DNA of 10,303 nucleotides. Source: CAYLWN01 sp964387625 (GTDB lineage Bacteria; Patescibacteriota; Microgenomatia; UBA10105). Below, piece after piece: positions 1 to 6,834 of this stretch; the first letter of the stretch is position 1; each line of letters opens with the position of its first letter. Position numbers and translations under genes: made by a program. Under the pieces are notes generated by a model, which had not been told where the DNA came from, made no database searches, and saw only the letters and a program-made list of their open reading frames with translations. The stretch lies in assembly GCA_964387625.1 (NCBI GenBank), contig CAYLWN010000033.1:1-10303 (forward strand), given 5' to 3'.

Positions 1-2
1 AG

Positions 3-74
3 TACCCCTGGAAGGAATTGAACCCTCATCTTACTCTTAGGACGAGTCTGCTCTATCCGTTGAGCTACAGGGGC
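3..74 (-). tRNA. tRNA-Arg, anticodon CCU
   Basis: Reads AGG arginine codons. On the minus strand the cloverleaf folds fully. The acceptor stem GCCCCTG/CAGGGGT has a G-U first pair. The D stem is GCTC/GAGC. The anticodon stem GACTC/GAGTA has one G-A mismatch at its outer pair, with loop GTCCTAA giving CCU at positions 34-36. The variable loop has 4 nt, and the T arm is GAGGG-TTCAATT-CCTTC. The discriminator base is A (position 3). CCA is not encoded, so it must be added after transcription. It is divergent from tRNA-Pro, with 47 nt between them. Base pairing makes the tRNA call very secure; the ends rest on the acceptor stem. Confidence 0.95.
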
Positions 75-83
75 AAAGTATAT

Positions 84-112
84 TTGTATTTTAACATCAG
101 TTAACCTAAAAT
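84..112 (+). promoter_or_regulatory. putative promoter of tRNA-Pro
   Basis: TTGTAT (84-89), a 17-nt spacer and TAAAAT (107-112) resemble a sigma70-type promoter. Initiation would fall 2-3 nt before the tRNA 5' end at 122. The -10 match is good and the -35 match weak (3 of 6). Called on spacing and position only. Confidence 0.4.
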
Positions 113-121
113 ACATTAAAA

Positions 122-194
122 CGGGACGTAGTTCAGTTGGTAGAATGCACGGTTCGGGATCGTGAGGTCGGCGGTTCAAATCCGCCCGTCCCGA
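122..194 (+). tRNA. tRNA-Pro, anticodon CGG
   Basis: Reads CCG proline codons. The acceptor stem CGGGACG/CGTCCCG is perfect and has the C1-G72 pair typical of bacterial tRNA-Pro. The D stem is GTTC/GAAT. The anticodon stem CACGG/TCGTG encloses loop TTCGGGA with CGG at positions 34-36. The T arm is GGCGG-TTCAAAT-CCGCC and the discriminator is A194. CCA is not encoded. A run of seven T (199-205) follows within 5 nt and may help end transcription. The PEGA-domain gene on the other strand ends at 212, so the two transcription units converge here. Confidence 0.96.
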
Positions 195-211
195 CTGATT
201 TTTTTGACAAT

Positions 212-1534
212 TTACCTCAAATTTACTGTATACAGATTGGGGAGAGTGGAAACTTTGGAGTTGAGATTAGTCATAATTATGATTCTTGATCCATTTGGCC
301 AAGGAGCGATGAAATCACCTACAAAAGGACCTGAATATACAGTGATCCAGTTGGTGCGGTCAAAATCCATAATATCAATTTTACCTTCTAAGGTTAATAC
401 TAAATGGTTGGAAGTAGGAAACCAGTGAACATTAGCCAGTTCGAAGTTTGCAGTTCCCTGTTTGCAGTTATCTTCTGCTGAAGCAGCTGGTCTGCAAGGC
501 ATTTCCAAGTTGGGTGTAATTATTTTAGATTTAGCTGTTGGTTGAGGAGAAGTTTTTGGCGATATAAGTTCACTTTTGTCCAACACCCAATAATTTTTAT
601 CTTCATGAGAGTCATAAACATATAATTTTCCGGGTGTAATGGTTCGTTGTTCCTGAACAGAATTTGTGCCAATAAGAGGTGGTTTAATTACTTGTGGCAG
701 CGTAGCTGAGGCAGTTGCTTCATAAAGCATTTTTGTTTCATCAGGTGAAAATGACAAAATTTTAGCCGAATTACTTACTGCATCAGCCAATTCTTTTTTA
801 TAAGTAGCCAATTTTTGTTTTTCCTTGGTTAACCGCATGTCTTCCCAATCTTTTAAAATAGTTTGGTAAGATAGCGATACATCTTGAAAATCTTCGGTTT
901 TATTTGTTTGATAAAGCCGGATATACGTTCCATTATCAACCATAATTTCCATTGAATCAGGCGACCAGGAAAGAGTACTTTTTGAAAAATTAAATTCCGG
1001 TAAAGTAGTGCCTAGCTGACGTGGATCACGGTTAAATCCCAATGGCCGTTCCACTAATTCATACACCCATAAACCGGATTTTTTAGCTGTGATATTATCA
1101 GAAACTGGGATGATATAAGCAATTTTTGTTCCGTCAGGAGATAAAATCGGCTGTTCTACGCCAGAGTTGGTAAGAGGTGAAAGGGAAGGATTTGCAGGAA
1201 ATAAAAACGGATCAGTATTGGCTACCACTTCTCCTTGAATCCGGATCTTTTTTTCCCAGGGAATATAACCTTCTTTGATAATTTTAATCATATACCAACC
1301 GGGATCTAAATTAAGAGTATTGTTGGTGGCTGTTTTTAGTTCGCCATTTATAAAAACTTGGGAGCCAATTGGATCAGAAGTTGCTGATAACAAACCGGTT
1401 GATTTAAGGTTATTTTGTTTTAAATCAGGTCTATATCCACGGCCGTATAAAATCACTCCAATAGAGCCGACTATGATAAAAATAATCGGTACGATCCAGG
1501 ACAATTTTAATATGTGTTTGGGGAGTTTTCGCAT
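212..1534 (-). CDS. membrane-anchored PEGA-domain protein with probable beta-propeller
   Basis: The 440-residue protein has a short basic N-terminus and one hydrophobic segment (about residues 11-31, rich in I/V/G), then an extracytoplasmic region. Residues 45-107 fit a PEGA domain: a small surface beta-fold with SDPIGSQVFING, then LDPGWYMIKIIKEGYIPWEKK. The rest carries propeller-like strands marked by SPDG (132-135), SPDS (191-194) and SPDE (263-266), each followed by a hydrophobic strand, with weaker repeats near 370 and 410. This resembles TolB/WD40-like propellers. A lysine/glutamate-rich stretch (about 230-255) may be a helical insertion. PEGA-propeller proteins are usually thought to bind surface glycans or proteins; no enzymatic motif is visible. 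The start is chosen because a strong -10 box ends 7 nt upstream. The substrate is unknown; the architecture is fairly sure. Confidence 0.85.
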   Translation of the reverse strand: MRKLPKHILKLSWIVPIIFIIVGSIGVILYGRGYRPDLKQNNLKSTGLLSATSDPIGSQVFINGELKTATNNTLNLDPGWYMIKIIKEGYIPWEKKIRIQGEVVANTDPFLFPANPSLSPLTNSGVEQPILSPDGTKIAYIIPVSDNITAKKSGLWVYELVERPLGFNRDPRQLGTTLPEFNFSKSTLSWSPDSMEIMVDNGTYIRLYQTNKTEDFQDVSLSYQTILKDWEDMRLTKEKQKLATYKKELADAVSNSAKILSFSPDETKMLYEATASATLPQVIKPPLIGTNSVQEQRTITPGKLYVYDSHEDKNYWVLDKSELISPKTSPQPTAKSKIITPNLEMPCRPAASAEDNCKQGTANFELANVHWFPTSNHLVLTLEGKIDIMDFDRTNWITVYSGPFVGDFIAPWPNGSRIIIMTNLNSKVSTLPNLYTVNLR

Positions 1535-1541
1535 TATAGAT

Positions 1542-1550
1542 ATTATAGCA
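1542..1550 (-). promoter_or_regulatory. extended -10 promoter, leaderless start of the PEGA gene
   Basis: On the minus strand TGCTATAAT is a perfect extended -10 element (TGnTATAAT). It ends 7 nt before the ATG at 1534, so transcription should start at or next to the start codon. No recognisable -35 element is seen 17 nt upstream, which extended -10 promoters can do without. No Shine-Dalgarno site could fit. Confidence 0.65.
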
Positions 1551-1792
1551 TCTTGCAGGCGGATAGTTTAGTGGAAATGGTCTAAAAATTTGTGGTTTTT
1601 CAAACATTAAAAAACATTTTGACTACAAATAGAGAGGAAGATGTCAGGCACAAAATGAATGAAAATATAATACGCTTCATATGCAAGCTAATTGTTGGTG
1701 ATGTTATTTGTAATAGCTACATTCAGCTTAAAGAAGTTGATTATTATCCGTCAAGTCCCCAACTACTATAAATAAAGATATCAGAGTATATA

Positions 1793-1827
1793 ATAGTGAA
1801 TAGAGACTAGCGTTTAGCGTATAGTGA
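1793..1827. repeat. heptamer array, five units of NTAGNGN
   Basis: Five contiguous 7-nt units share TAG at positions 2-4 and G at position 6. The first and last units are both ATAGTGA; ATAGAGA, CTAGCGT and TTAGCGT lie between. The array is intergenic, upstream of mreB. It has the same 7-nt period as the arrays elsewhere in the window but a different consensus. Confidence 0.8.
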
Positions 1828-1907
1828 TTAAAATATAAATTAAAAAAAATTATTTTTTTATTTATTAAAAGAGTGATAGAATGGAAATAACAAAATTTAA
1901 AAATCAA

Positions 1908-1923
1908 TCCGTCAACTGACGGA
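1908..1923. repeat. small hairpin repeat TCCGTC-AACT-GACGGA
   Basis: A perfect 6-bp stem with loop AACT. The same hairpin, with one paired change (C-G for T-A at the fifth stem pair), occurs at 3785-3800 inside tagA. It is followed by a run of A on the plus strand, so it is not a classical plus-strand terminator. Confidence 0.75.
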
Positions 1924-1973
1924 GCAAAAAAAACAATTCAAAATTTAAAATTAATTACATTTTTTATTTTTCA

Positions 1974-2002
1974 TTGTCATTTTGATCTTTACACTTTACA
2001 TT
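1974..2002 (+). promoter_or_regulatory. putative leaderless promoter of mreB
   Basis: TTGTCA (1974-1979; 5 of 6 to consensus), a spacer of exactly 17 nt and TACATT (1997-2002; 4 of 6). The -10 ends 7 nt before the mreB ATG, the same geometry as the PEGA gene. There is no Shine-Dalgarno site before the ATG. The surrounding T-rich sequence is low in complexity, so chance matches are possible. Confidence 0.45.
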
Positions 2003-2009
2003 TTAAATT

Positions 2010-3014
2010 ATGTTTAACAAACGTCTGGGTATTGATCTTGGTACTGCTAACTCGTTAGTCTATTTGGCTGGTGAGGGAGTGGTATTAAATGAGCCAACCG
2101 TAGTAGCTGTGGCGCAGGATGATAATCATATAGTGGCGGTGGGAACTGAAGCCAAAGAAATGTTGGGTAGAACACCGGGAAATATTGTAGCTACCCGTCC
2201 TCTACGGGATGGCGTGATTGCGGATTATTTGATCACAGAAGCGCTGCTTAGATATTTTATTCAAAAAGTTTGTGGTAAATCCTGGTTTTTCAAACCGGAA
2301 GTGATGATTTGTGTTCCTGCAGGAGTAACCCAGGTAGAGCGGAGAGCCGTAATTGATGCGACCATGGCAGCAGGTGCAAGAATAGCTTATTTGATTGAAG
2401 AACCTCTTGCTGCTGCAATCGGTGCCAAAATTCCCATAGCACAAGCCTCAGGCAATATGATAGTTGATATTGGCGGAGGATCAACAGAGGTTGCGGTAAT
2501 TTCTCTAGGCGGAATCGTGGTCAACAAAAGCACCAGAATTGCGGGAAATAAAATCGATGAAGCAATTGCTCATTATATGAAGAAAAAATACAATTTAATC
2601 ATTGGTGAACGGAGCGCAGAGGACGTAAAAATAGGTATTGGAACAGCAGTAAATATCGCCAAAGAATCCAAAATGGAAGTTAGAGGTAGGGATGCGGCAT
2701 CAGGACTTCCTCGAATGATTGAAATAACTTCAAAAGAAATTAATGAAGCTATTATGCCTGTACTCGTACAAATTGTAGGAGTTGTCAAAGAAGTTTTGGA
2801 AGCTACTCCTCCGGAACTGGGAGCAGATATTATTGATAAAGGAATTGTAATGGCAGGTGGCACATCACTACTTAGAAATATGGACACTTTAATGACCAAA
2901 CTTACAGGCGTACCTTGTCACATAGCTGCCGATCCGCTTTTGTGTGTGGTCAAAGGCACAGGAGTGGCTTTGGAAAACATTGAACTTTATAAAAGATCAA
3001 TAAGTGGAAAGTGA
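2010..3014 (+). CDS. mreB: rod-shape determining actin homologue MreB
   Basis: Bacterial actin that polymerises under the inner membrane and guides the elongation-phase peptidoglycan machinery. At 334 residues it is normal MreB length and collinear with the family. Phosphate-1 loop GIDLGTANSLVY is at residues 7-18. Phosphate-2 loop VDIGGGSTEVAVIS begins at 152 (D153, G155-G157). The adenosine-binding segment IVMAGGTSLLRN is at 279-290. The N-terminus MFNKRLGIDLGT is short, as usual. The stop is TGA. No mreC, mreD or rodA follows; a TagA-type transferase comes next after a repeat-filled 111-nt gap. The start is fixed by homology at the N-terminus and by the promoter 7 nt upstream. MreB paralogues (Mbl, MreBH) cannot be excluded. 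Confidence 0.97.
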   Translation: MFNKRLGIDLGTANSLVYLAGEGVVLNEPTVVAVAQDDNHIVAVGTEAKEMLGRTPGNIVATRPLRDGVIADYLITEALLRYFIQKVCGKSWFFKPEVMICVPAGVTQVERRAVIDATMAAGARIAYLIEEPLAAAIGAKIPIAQASGNMIVDIGGGSTEVAVISLGGIVVNKSTRIAGNKIDEAIAHYMKKKYNLIIGERSAEDVKIGIGTAVNIAKESKMEVRGRDAASGLPRMIEITSKEINEAIMPVLVQIVGVVKEVLEATPPELGADIIDKGIVMAGGTSLLRNMDTLMTKLTGVPCHIAADPLLCVVKGTGVALENIELYKRSISGK

Positions 3015-3021
3015 TAGAAAA

Positions 3022-3049
3022 TCCTAAATTCTAAATCCTAAATTCTAAA
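3022..3049. repeat. heptamer array, four units of TYCTAAA
   Basis: Four contiguous units alternate TCCTAAA and TTCTAAA, starting 8 nt after the mreB stop. Two units of ACAAAAT (3056-3069) follow. It faces the inverted array at 3089-3116, with which it can pair imperfectly. Confidence 0.85.
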
Positions 3050-3088
3050 TAAAAAACAAAATACAAAATCTTTTTTGAATTTAATTTT

Positions 3089-3116
3089 TTTAGGGTTTAG
3101 AGTTTAGAATTTAGAG
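3089..3116. repeat. inverted heptamer array, four units of TTTAGRR
   Basis: Units TTTAGGG, TTTAGAG, TTTAGAA and TTTAGAG are the reverse-complement version of the TYCTAAA units at 3022-3049. The two arrays could form a long imperfect stem of about 28 bp around a 39-nt AT-rich loop. That stem could act as a processing or termination signal after mreB. The array ends 9 nt before the tagA start codon. Confidence 0.8.
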
Positions 3117-3125
3117 TTTTAAAAT

Positions 3126-4004
3126 ATGTTACATTCAACCTCATTATTAGGTATCAAAATCACTACTTCTATAAAGAAAGACATCATTCTGTTTGTGCAA
3201 AAATATTTACAACAAGAAAACGTTAACCATTTTTTATCAATTTTTTCCATAAATCCGGAAATTGTGATTGAATCACAAACAAATAAAGCATTTCAGGAAA
3301 TTTTGAACACATCTTCCATTAATTTACCCGACGGCACAGGAGTAGTCTGGGGGTTGAAAAAATTCGAAATTCGAAATTCGAAATTCGAAATTAAAAGAAT
3401 TTCCGGAATTGATTTTATGCAGGATCTGATCAGTTTGGCAGCTTCCCAAAATTATCCCGTTGCTTTTATAGGCGGCAAAAATGGAGTAGCGCAAAAGGCT
3501 TTTGAAAATTTGCAGAAAAAAAATCTTAAACTTACTGGTTGGGCTGAAGAAACACCGGAAATCAAATTATCGATTCTAGATTCTAGATTAAAGATTCTAG
3601 AGAAAAAGGAAATTTATAAAAATCCAGAATCTATGCAAAATATTGAAGAATATTTTAAACAGTTAGCTCAACGGATTACAGATAGTGGTGTTAAATTAGT
3701 ATTTGTCGGACTTGGCGCTCCAAAACAGGAAATGTTTATTAATTATCTAGAATCCCTGCCTCGCCGGCAGGCAGGCAGAATCCATCCGCCAACTGGCGGA
3801 CCAGAATCTCCGCTAATTTTTATGAGCATAGGTGGTGCTTTTGACATCATTTCCGGCAAACTTAAACGTGCGCCAAAACTGCTTCAACAATTAAACTTGG
3901 AATGGTTATGGAGATTGATTCAAGAACCTTGGCGTTTTGTCAGGCAGTTAAAACTACTAAAATTTGTTTTCCTCGTTTTCAAAACACGCTTTATGGTAGA
4001 ATGA
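3126..4004 (+). CDS. tagA: WecG/TagA/CpsF-family glycosyltransferase (GT26)
   Basis: The family moves N-acetylmannosamine or a related sugar from a UDP-sugar onto an undecaprenyl-linked acceptor at the membrane, for teichoic acid or other surface glycans. All core motifs are present: INPEIVIES (42-50), LPDGTGVVW (67-75, with D69 as the expected catalytic aspartate), SGIDF (93-97), FVGLGAPKQE (193-202), SIGGAFD (234-240) and EWLWRL followed by EPWR (259-270). The usual length is about 240-250 residues; this one has 292. The excess lies in three low-complexity insertions at residues 79-90, about 147-168 and 210-229, each coded by repeat DNA, with the frame kept. The basic C-terminus fits peripheral membrane binding. 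No Shine-Dalgarno site is seen. The sugar donor and product are not determined. Confidence 0.9.
   Translation: MLHSTSLLGIKITTSIKKDIILFVQKYLQQENVNHFLSIFSINPEIVIESQTNKAFQEILNTSSINLPDGTGVVWGLKKFEIRNSKFEIKRISGIDFMQDLISLAASQNYPVAFIGGKNGVAQKAFENLQKKNLKLTGWAEETPEIKLSILDSRLKILEKKEIYKNPESMQNIEEYFKQLAQRITDSGVKLVFVGLGAPKQEMFINYLESLPRRQAGRIHPPTGGPESPLIFMSIGGAFDIISGKLKRAPKLLQQLNLEWLWRLIQEPWRFVRQLKLLKFVFLVFKTRFMVE
3360..3392 (+). repeat. heptamer array AAATTCG x4 plus AAATT, inside tagA
   Basis: Four perfect AAATTCG units and a partial fifth make exactly 33 nt. They code for 11 extra residues (79-89, KFEIRNSKFEI) between the DG motif and the SGIDF motif, where family members are normally shorter. The frame is preserved. 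Confidence 0.9.
3572..3599 (+). repeat. heptamer array GATTCTA x4, inside tagA
   Basis: Units 1, 2 and 4 are GATTCTA; unit 3 is GATTAAA. They code for a hydrophilic stretch around ILDSRLKIL (150-158), part of an over-long connection before the GAPKQE motif. The inverted form AGAATC recurs at 3749-3754, 3777-3782 and 3803-3808 in the same gene. Confidence 0.85.
3755..3800. repeat. double hairpin repeat inside tagA
   Basis: Two palindromes lie in tandem. CCTGCC-TCGCC-GGCAGG (3755-3771) is followed by extra GCAG copies. TCCGCC-AACT-GGCGGA (3785-3800) follows. Both are far more GC-rich than the gene around them, and AGAATC-type heptads flank them. They code for LPRRQAGRIHPPTGGP (residues 211-226), which has no counterpart in the family core. 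Short palindromes like these are a familiar sight in CPR assemblies (recollection; not searched here). Confidence 0.8.
3994..4002 (+). promoter_or_regulatory. possible extended -10 element before glgA
   Basis: TGGTAGAAT matches TGnTATAAT in all but one base and overlaps the tagA stop codon. It would start transcription about 10 nt before the glgA ATG. No -35 element is seen. It could be an internal promoter or chance in AT-rich sequence. Confidence 0.35.
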
Positions 4005-4020
4005 AGCTAGTTTAATTATT

Positions 4021-5547
4021 ATGACTACCAAGCCCCAAAAATTAAAAATCTTATTTGTAGCTGCAGAAGTGGCTCCTTTTGCAACTGTCGGAGGATTATC
4101 TCAAGTGATGTATTTTTTACCCAGGAGTTTACAGAAAATGGGGCATGATGTGGCAATTTTCATGCCTAAATACGCCACTATCAATGAAAAAAAGCACAAA
4201 ATCAAATTATTCGCAACAGGCTTAAAAGTACCAACTGACCGTGAAAATAGAGATAAAGAATTCATTTGTAATGTCAAAGTGAAAGTAGGAAATAAATACG
4301 AACCCACAGTTTATTTTTTGGAAAATATGGAATATTACGAAAAACGGGCTAATGTTTATGGTTACAATGACGATTCTACCCGATTTGCACTGCTTTCCCG
4401 TGGAGCTTTGGAATTTCTTAAAACCATAAATTGGGTGCCTGACGTGATTCATGCCAATGATTGGCATACCGGTTATTTAGTCAACTACTTACGGGTAAAT
4501 TATAAATATGATAAAAAATTACGCCCAATTTCCACTTTGCTAACCATCCATAATTTAGCGCTTCAGGGAGTGATAGATTTTCTTTATGTATCGCCTTTGG
4601 AATCTGATGACGGTAAAGGCATGCTGGCTCCTTTGGTAACTGACAGACTGAAAAAACAAAATTCGTTAAAAAGAGGCATCATTTACAGCGATGTAGTAAA
4701 TACTGTATCTCAACGATATTCCCGGGAAGTGATGACACCTGAATACGGACATGGTTTGGGTGAACTGCTTAAAGAAGTCAGAGCTAAAGTCTACGGAGTT
4801 TTAAACGGTTTAGATTATACAGATTTTAATCCTTTAACTGATAAGTTGATTAAGAAAAATTTCTCTATTCGTACGCTAAACAACCGGGTAGAGAATAAAA
4901 TTGATCTACAAAAAGAATTTAATTTACCGGTTGATATAAATATTCCGATACTGGCTTTATCAGGCAGGCTTACAGATCAAAAAGGATTGGATTTACTGAT
5001 CAAAGTTTTACCTTACTTATTGGAAGAGCATGAAATTCAATTTATTGTTGTGGGTGAAGGAGAAAATAAATACCGGGAATTTTTTACCAATTTGGAAAAA
5101 AAGTATCCTAAACAAATTGGCACACATTTGATGGCTAATTGGCAAATACCCAGGAAAATTTTTGCCGGTGCGGATTTGATATTACTGCCATCTAAATTTG
5201 AACCCGGAGGTATTGTAGTCATCGAAGCTATGCGTTACGGTTGTGTTCCCATTGTCCGTGAAACCGGAGGGTTAGCAGACATTGTTCGCGACTTCGATAT
5301 TAAAACAAATTCAGGTAATGGCTTTGTGTTTAAAAAATATTCTGAACTGTCTTTTTTTGGTGCGCTTGAGAGGGCTTTACAAATTTATAAATGTGATAAA
5401 ATGTTTACAAGTCTTAAAAAGAATGCCATGCGGACAGATTTTTCCTGGAAAACTTCCGCAATTAAATATTTAGATTTATATAAGAGAGCTATGGATTACA
5501 GACGCGAAACCTTGGTTGACAATCCGGCAGAAGCATTCCGTCGATAA
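4021..5547 (+). CDS. glgA: glycogen/starch synthase-like glycosyltransferase (GT5, GlgA family)
   Basis: GT5 enzymes extend alpha-1,4-glucan from ADP- or UDP-glucose in the cytoplasm. The 508 residues span both Rossmann domains. The N-terminal domain opens with ILFVAAEVAPFATVGGLSQV (10-29), has HANDWHTGYLVNYL (144-157) and, near the end of this half, YGHGLGELL (242-250). The C-terminal domain has SGRLTDQKGLD (314-324, with R316 and K321 in the donor phosphate-binding positions), FEPGGIVVIE (393-402, E394/E402 of the EX7E motif) and ETGGLAD (414-420). The lysine of the classical KTGGL donor loop is Thr22 here. EPCG reads EPGG. It lies 16 nt after tagA and is followed by two GT4 genes. No adenylyltransferase or branching enzyme is in view, so storage glycogen versus another alpha-glucan is open. 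Confidence 0.92.
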   Translation: MTTKPQKLKILFVAAEVAPFATVGGLSQVMYFLPRSLQKMGHDVAIFMPKYATINEKKHKIKLFATGLKVPTDRENRDKEFICNVKVKVGNKYEPTVYFLENMEYYEKRANVYGYNDDSTRFALLSRGALEFLKTINWVPDVIHANDWHTGYLVNYLRVNYKYDKKLRPISTLLTIHNLALQGVIDFLYVSPLESDDGKGMLAPLVTDRLKKQNSLKRGIIYSDVVNTVSQRYSREVMTPEYGHGLGELLKEVRAKVYGVLNGLDYTDFNPLTDKLIKKNFSIRTLNNRVENKIDLQKEFNLPVDINIPILALSGRLTDQKGLDLLIKVLPYLLEEHEIQFIVVGEGENKYREFFTNLEKKYPKQIGTHLMANWQIPRKIFAGADLILLPSKFEPGGIVVIEAMRYGCVPIVRETGGLADIVRDFDIKTNSGNGFVFKKYSELSFFGALERALQIYKCDKMFTSLKKNAMRTDFSWKTSAIKYLDLYKRAMDYRRETLVDNPAEAFRR

Positions 5548-5562
5548 ATATTCCAACTAGTC

Positions 5563-5604
5563 TAATTAGACAAATTGGTCAAATTTGACAAATAGTATGC
5601 GTAT
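5563..5604 (+). repeat. 42-nt leader repeat, copy 1 (before first GT4)
   Basis: Matches 6835-6876 at 41 of 42 positions and runs 8 nt into the coding sequence. It has an internal 9-nt period (AATTAGACA, AATTGGTCA, AATTTGACA) and a perfect 12-bp palindrome GTCAAATTTGAC (5578-5589). A TCTAAT -10-like hexamer sits at 5561-5566. Confidence 0.85.
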
Positions 5605-6820
5605 CATGTTTCTTTATATGTTTCCTCTTTGGGGAAACGGCAGTGGAGCTTGGTTGCGGGCTTTGGCTGCCGAATTGGTGAAAAAAGGCCATGCTGTATC
5701 AATTGTTGCTCCCGAATCCAGAAAATTACCCGGAGTCAAACATTATGTAGTACATCCTCCGCAAATGGGCGTCTTCGTAGGCAATCCTGAACTTCTTGAG
5801 GCTAAAAAATATGAACTCATGTCTGGGGTGGAATTATCCAAAATTTATACTACTTATATTGATGCCACGCTTCCGGCTGTCAAAGAATTCCAACCGGAAA
5901 TAGTTCATGCATTCCATACCATATTTTTGCCACCAGTTGCAAGGCTTATAAAAGTGTTATACGGTATCAGATTTTTAATAACCACCCATGGCAGCGATTT
6001 GCATTATTTAGAACGGGATAAAAGATTTGTGGGGCTTATAAAAGACGCAGTGAAAGTATCTTCTTTGATAACTGCCAATTCCAATTTTACCAGACGCTGG
6101 TTTATGAAAATGTTTGGGTCTGACTGTTCAGATAAATTGCGGACAATTCCGGGTGGAGTATACATGAAAGAATATCTGACAACTCAAGAAGATAAAGACA
6201 GAATTGATAAAAAATATAATTTAACTGGCAAAAAAGTAGTTTTATTTACCGGCCGGTTGACAGTACATAAAGGCGTTCAATATCTTATCAAAGCAGCCAA
6301 ACAAATTAAAGGTGAAGTGATTATTTTAGGAGATGGGCCTGAAAGAACATACCTGGAAAAATTGATTGCTGATTATAAACTTACAAATACCCGGATATTA
6401 GGTTATATGAATCCCAAGGAACAGGTCAGTTTTAAACATTTTTATGCCAGAGCTGATGTTTATGTTGCGCCAAGTACTTGGAATGAGCCATTAGGACTCG
6501 TGATTTTGGAAGCTATGGCAGCCAAAACACCGGTGATTGTTACTAGGAGCGGGGGAGTGACAAGTTTAGTCAAAGACGGATACAACGGATATTTGGTGCA
6601 TGTAAGAAATGCTACAGAAATTGCGGAAAAAGCCAATTTTTTACTTGACAATGACGAGTTACGCAAGAAAATGGGTGAACGGGCGCAAAGAATAGTTGCG
6701 GAAAAATATACTTGGGAAATGTTAGCAGAGAGATTTGTAAAAATTTACGAAAAATATTCATTCACTTCAAAAGAATATTTACGGTTAGTTAAAAAAGCCA
6801 ATGGTAAGCCGAAGAAGTAA
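5597..6820 (+). CDS. GT4-family glycosyltransferase, first copy
   Basis: A retaining GT-B enzyme that transfers a sugar from a nucleotide donor; acceptor unknown. In the 407-residue protein, MRIMFLYMFPLWGNGSGAWL forms the first strand and glycine loop, HGSDLH (131-136) lies in the acceptor-side domain, FTGRLTVHKG (217-226; R220, K225) binds the donor phosphates, and EPLGLVILE (297-305) is the EX7E motif. SGGVTSLVKDGYNGYLV follows as usual. The frame is also open from a TTG at 5585 (adding MTNS), but that TTG is inside the shared palindromic leader, so the ATG is preferred. No Shine-Dalgarno site is seen. The same family, start context and orientation as the next gene suggest paralogues acting in one pathway with the GT5 enzyme. 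Confidence 0.9.
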   Translation: MRIMFLYMFPLWGNGSGAWLRALAAELVKKGHAVSIVAPESRKLPGVKHYVVHPPQMGVFVGNPELLEAKKYELMSGVELSKIYTTYIDATLPAVKEFQPEIVHAFHTIFLPPVARLIKVLYGIRFLITTHGSDLHYLERDKRFVGLIKDAVKVSSLITANSNFTRRWFMKMFGSDCSDKLRTIPGGVYMKEYLTTQEDKDRIDKKYNLTGKKVVLFTGRLTVHKGVQYLIKAAKQIKGEVIILGDGPERTYLEKLIADYKLTNTRILGYMNPKEQVSFKHFYARADVYVAPSTWNEPLGLVILEAMAAKTPVIVTRSGGVTSLVKDGYNGYLVHVRNATEIAEKANFLLDNDELRKKMGERAQRIVAEKYTWEMLAERFVKIYEKYSFTSKEYLRLVKKANGKPKK

Positions 6821-6834
6821 AAGTTCAATTAGTA

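Larger units (their letters stand above)
1551..1973. other. gene-free spacer between the PEGA gene and mreB
   Basis: There is no convincing gene here. The left part (about 1560-1790) is unremarkable AT-rich sequence with one 38-codon ORF (1655-1771, +) that has no support. The right part is repeat-rich: a heptamer array at 1793-1827, an A/T homopolymer stretch at 1839-1867, a hairpin at 1908-1923, and AAAATTT-like low-complexity sequence leading into the mreB promoter. Confidence 0.6.

Noticed and set aside
77..104. Promoter for tRNA-Arg (TTAACT, 16 nt, TATACT on the minus strand)
   Set aside because: The -10 ends only 2 nt before the mature tRNA, which would place initiation inside the gene.
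1558..1590. tRNA-like 5' half (GGCGGATAGTTTAGTGG)
   Set aside because: It resembles an acceptor/D-arm start, but no D-stem closure, anticodon arm, TTC loop stem or matching 3' acceptor follows. Probably chance.
1655..1771. 38-codon ORF starting MNENIIRFICK between the PEGA gene and mreB
   Set aside because: No ribosome binding site at a useful distance, no promoter geometry like that of its neighbours, no recognisable family, and an ORF this short is expected by chance.
3096..3116. Telomere-like TTTAGGG unit
   Set aside because: Only one of four units matches the plant telomere heptamer. It is better explained as a variant of the local TTTAGRR array in a bacterial genome.
3022..3116. CRISPR array
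   Set aside because: Units are contiguous 7-mers without spacers, and no cas genes are present.
5585..5596. TTGACA (also at 6857) as a -35 box or as a TTG start adding MTNS
   Set aside because: No -10 lies 16-18 nt downstream. The TTG sits inside the shared palindrome, and the ATG three codons later starts a normal GT4 N-terminus.
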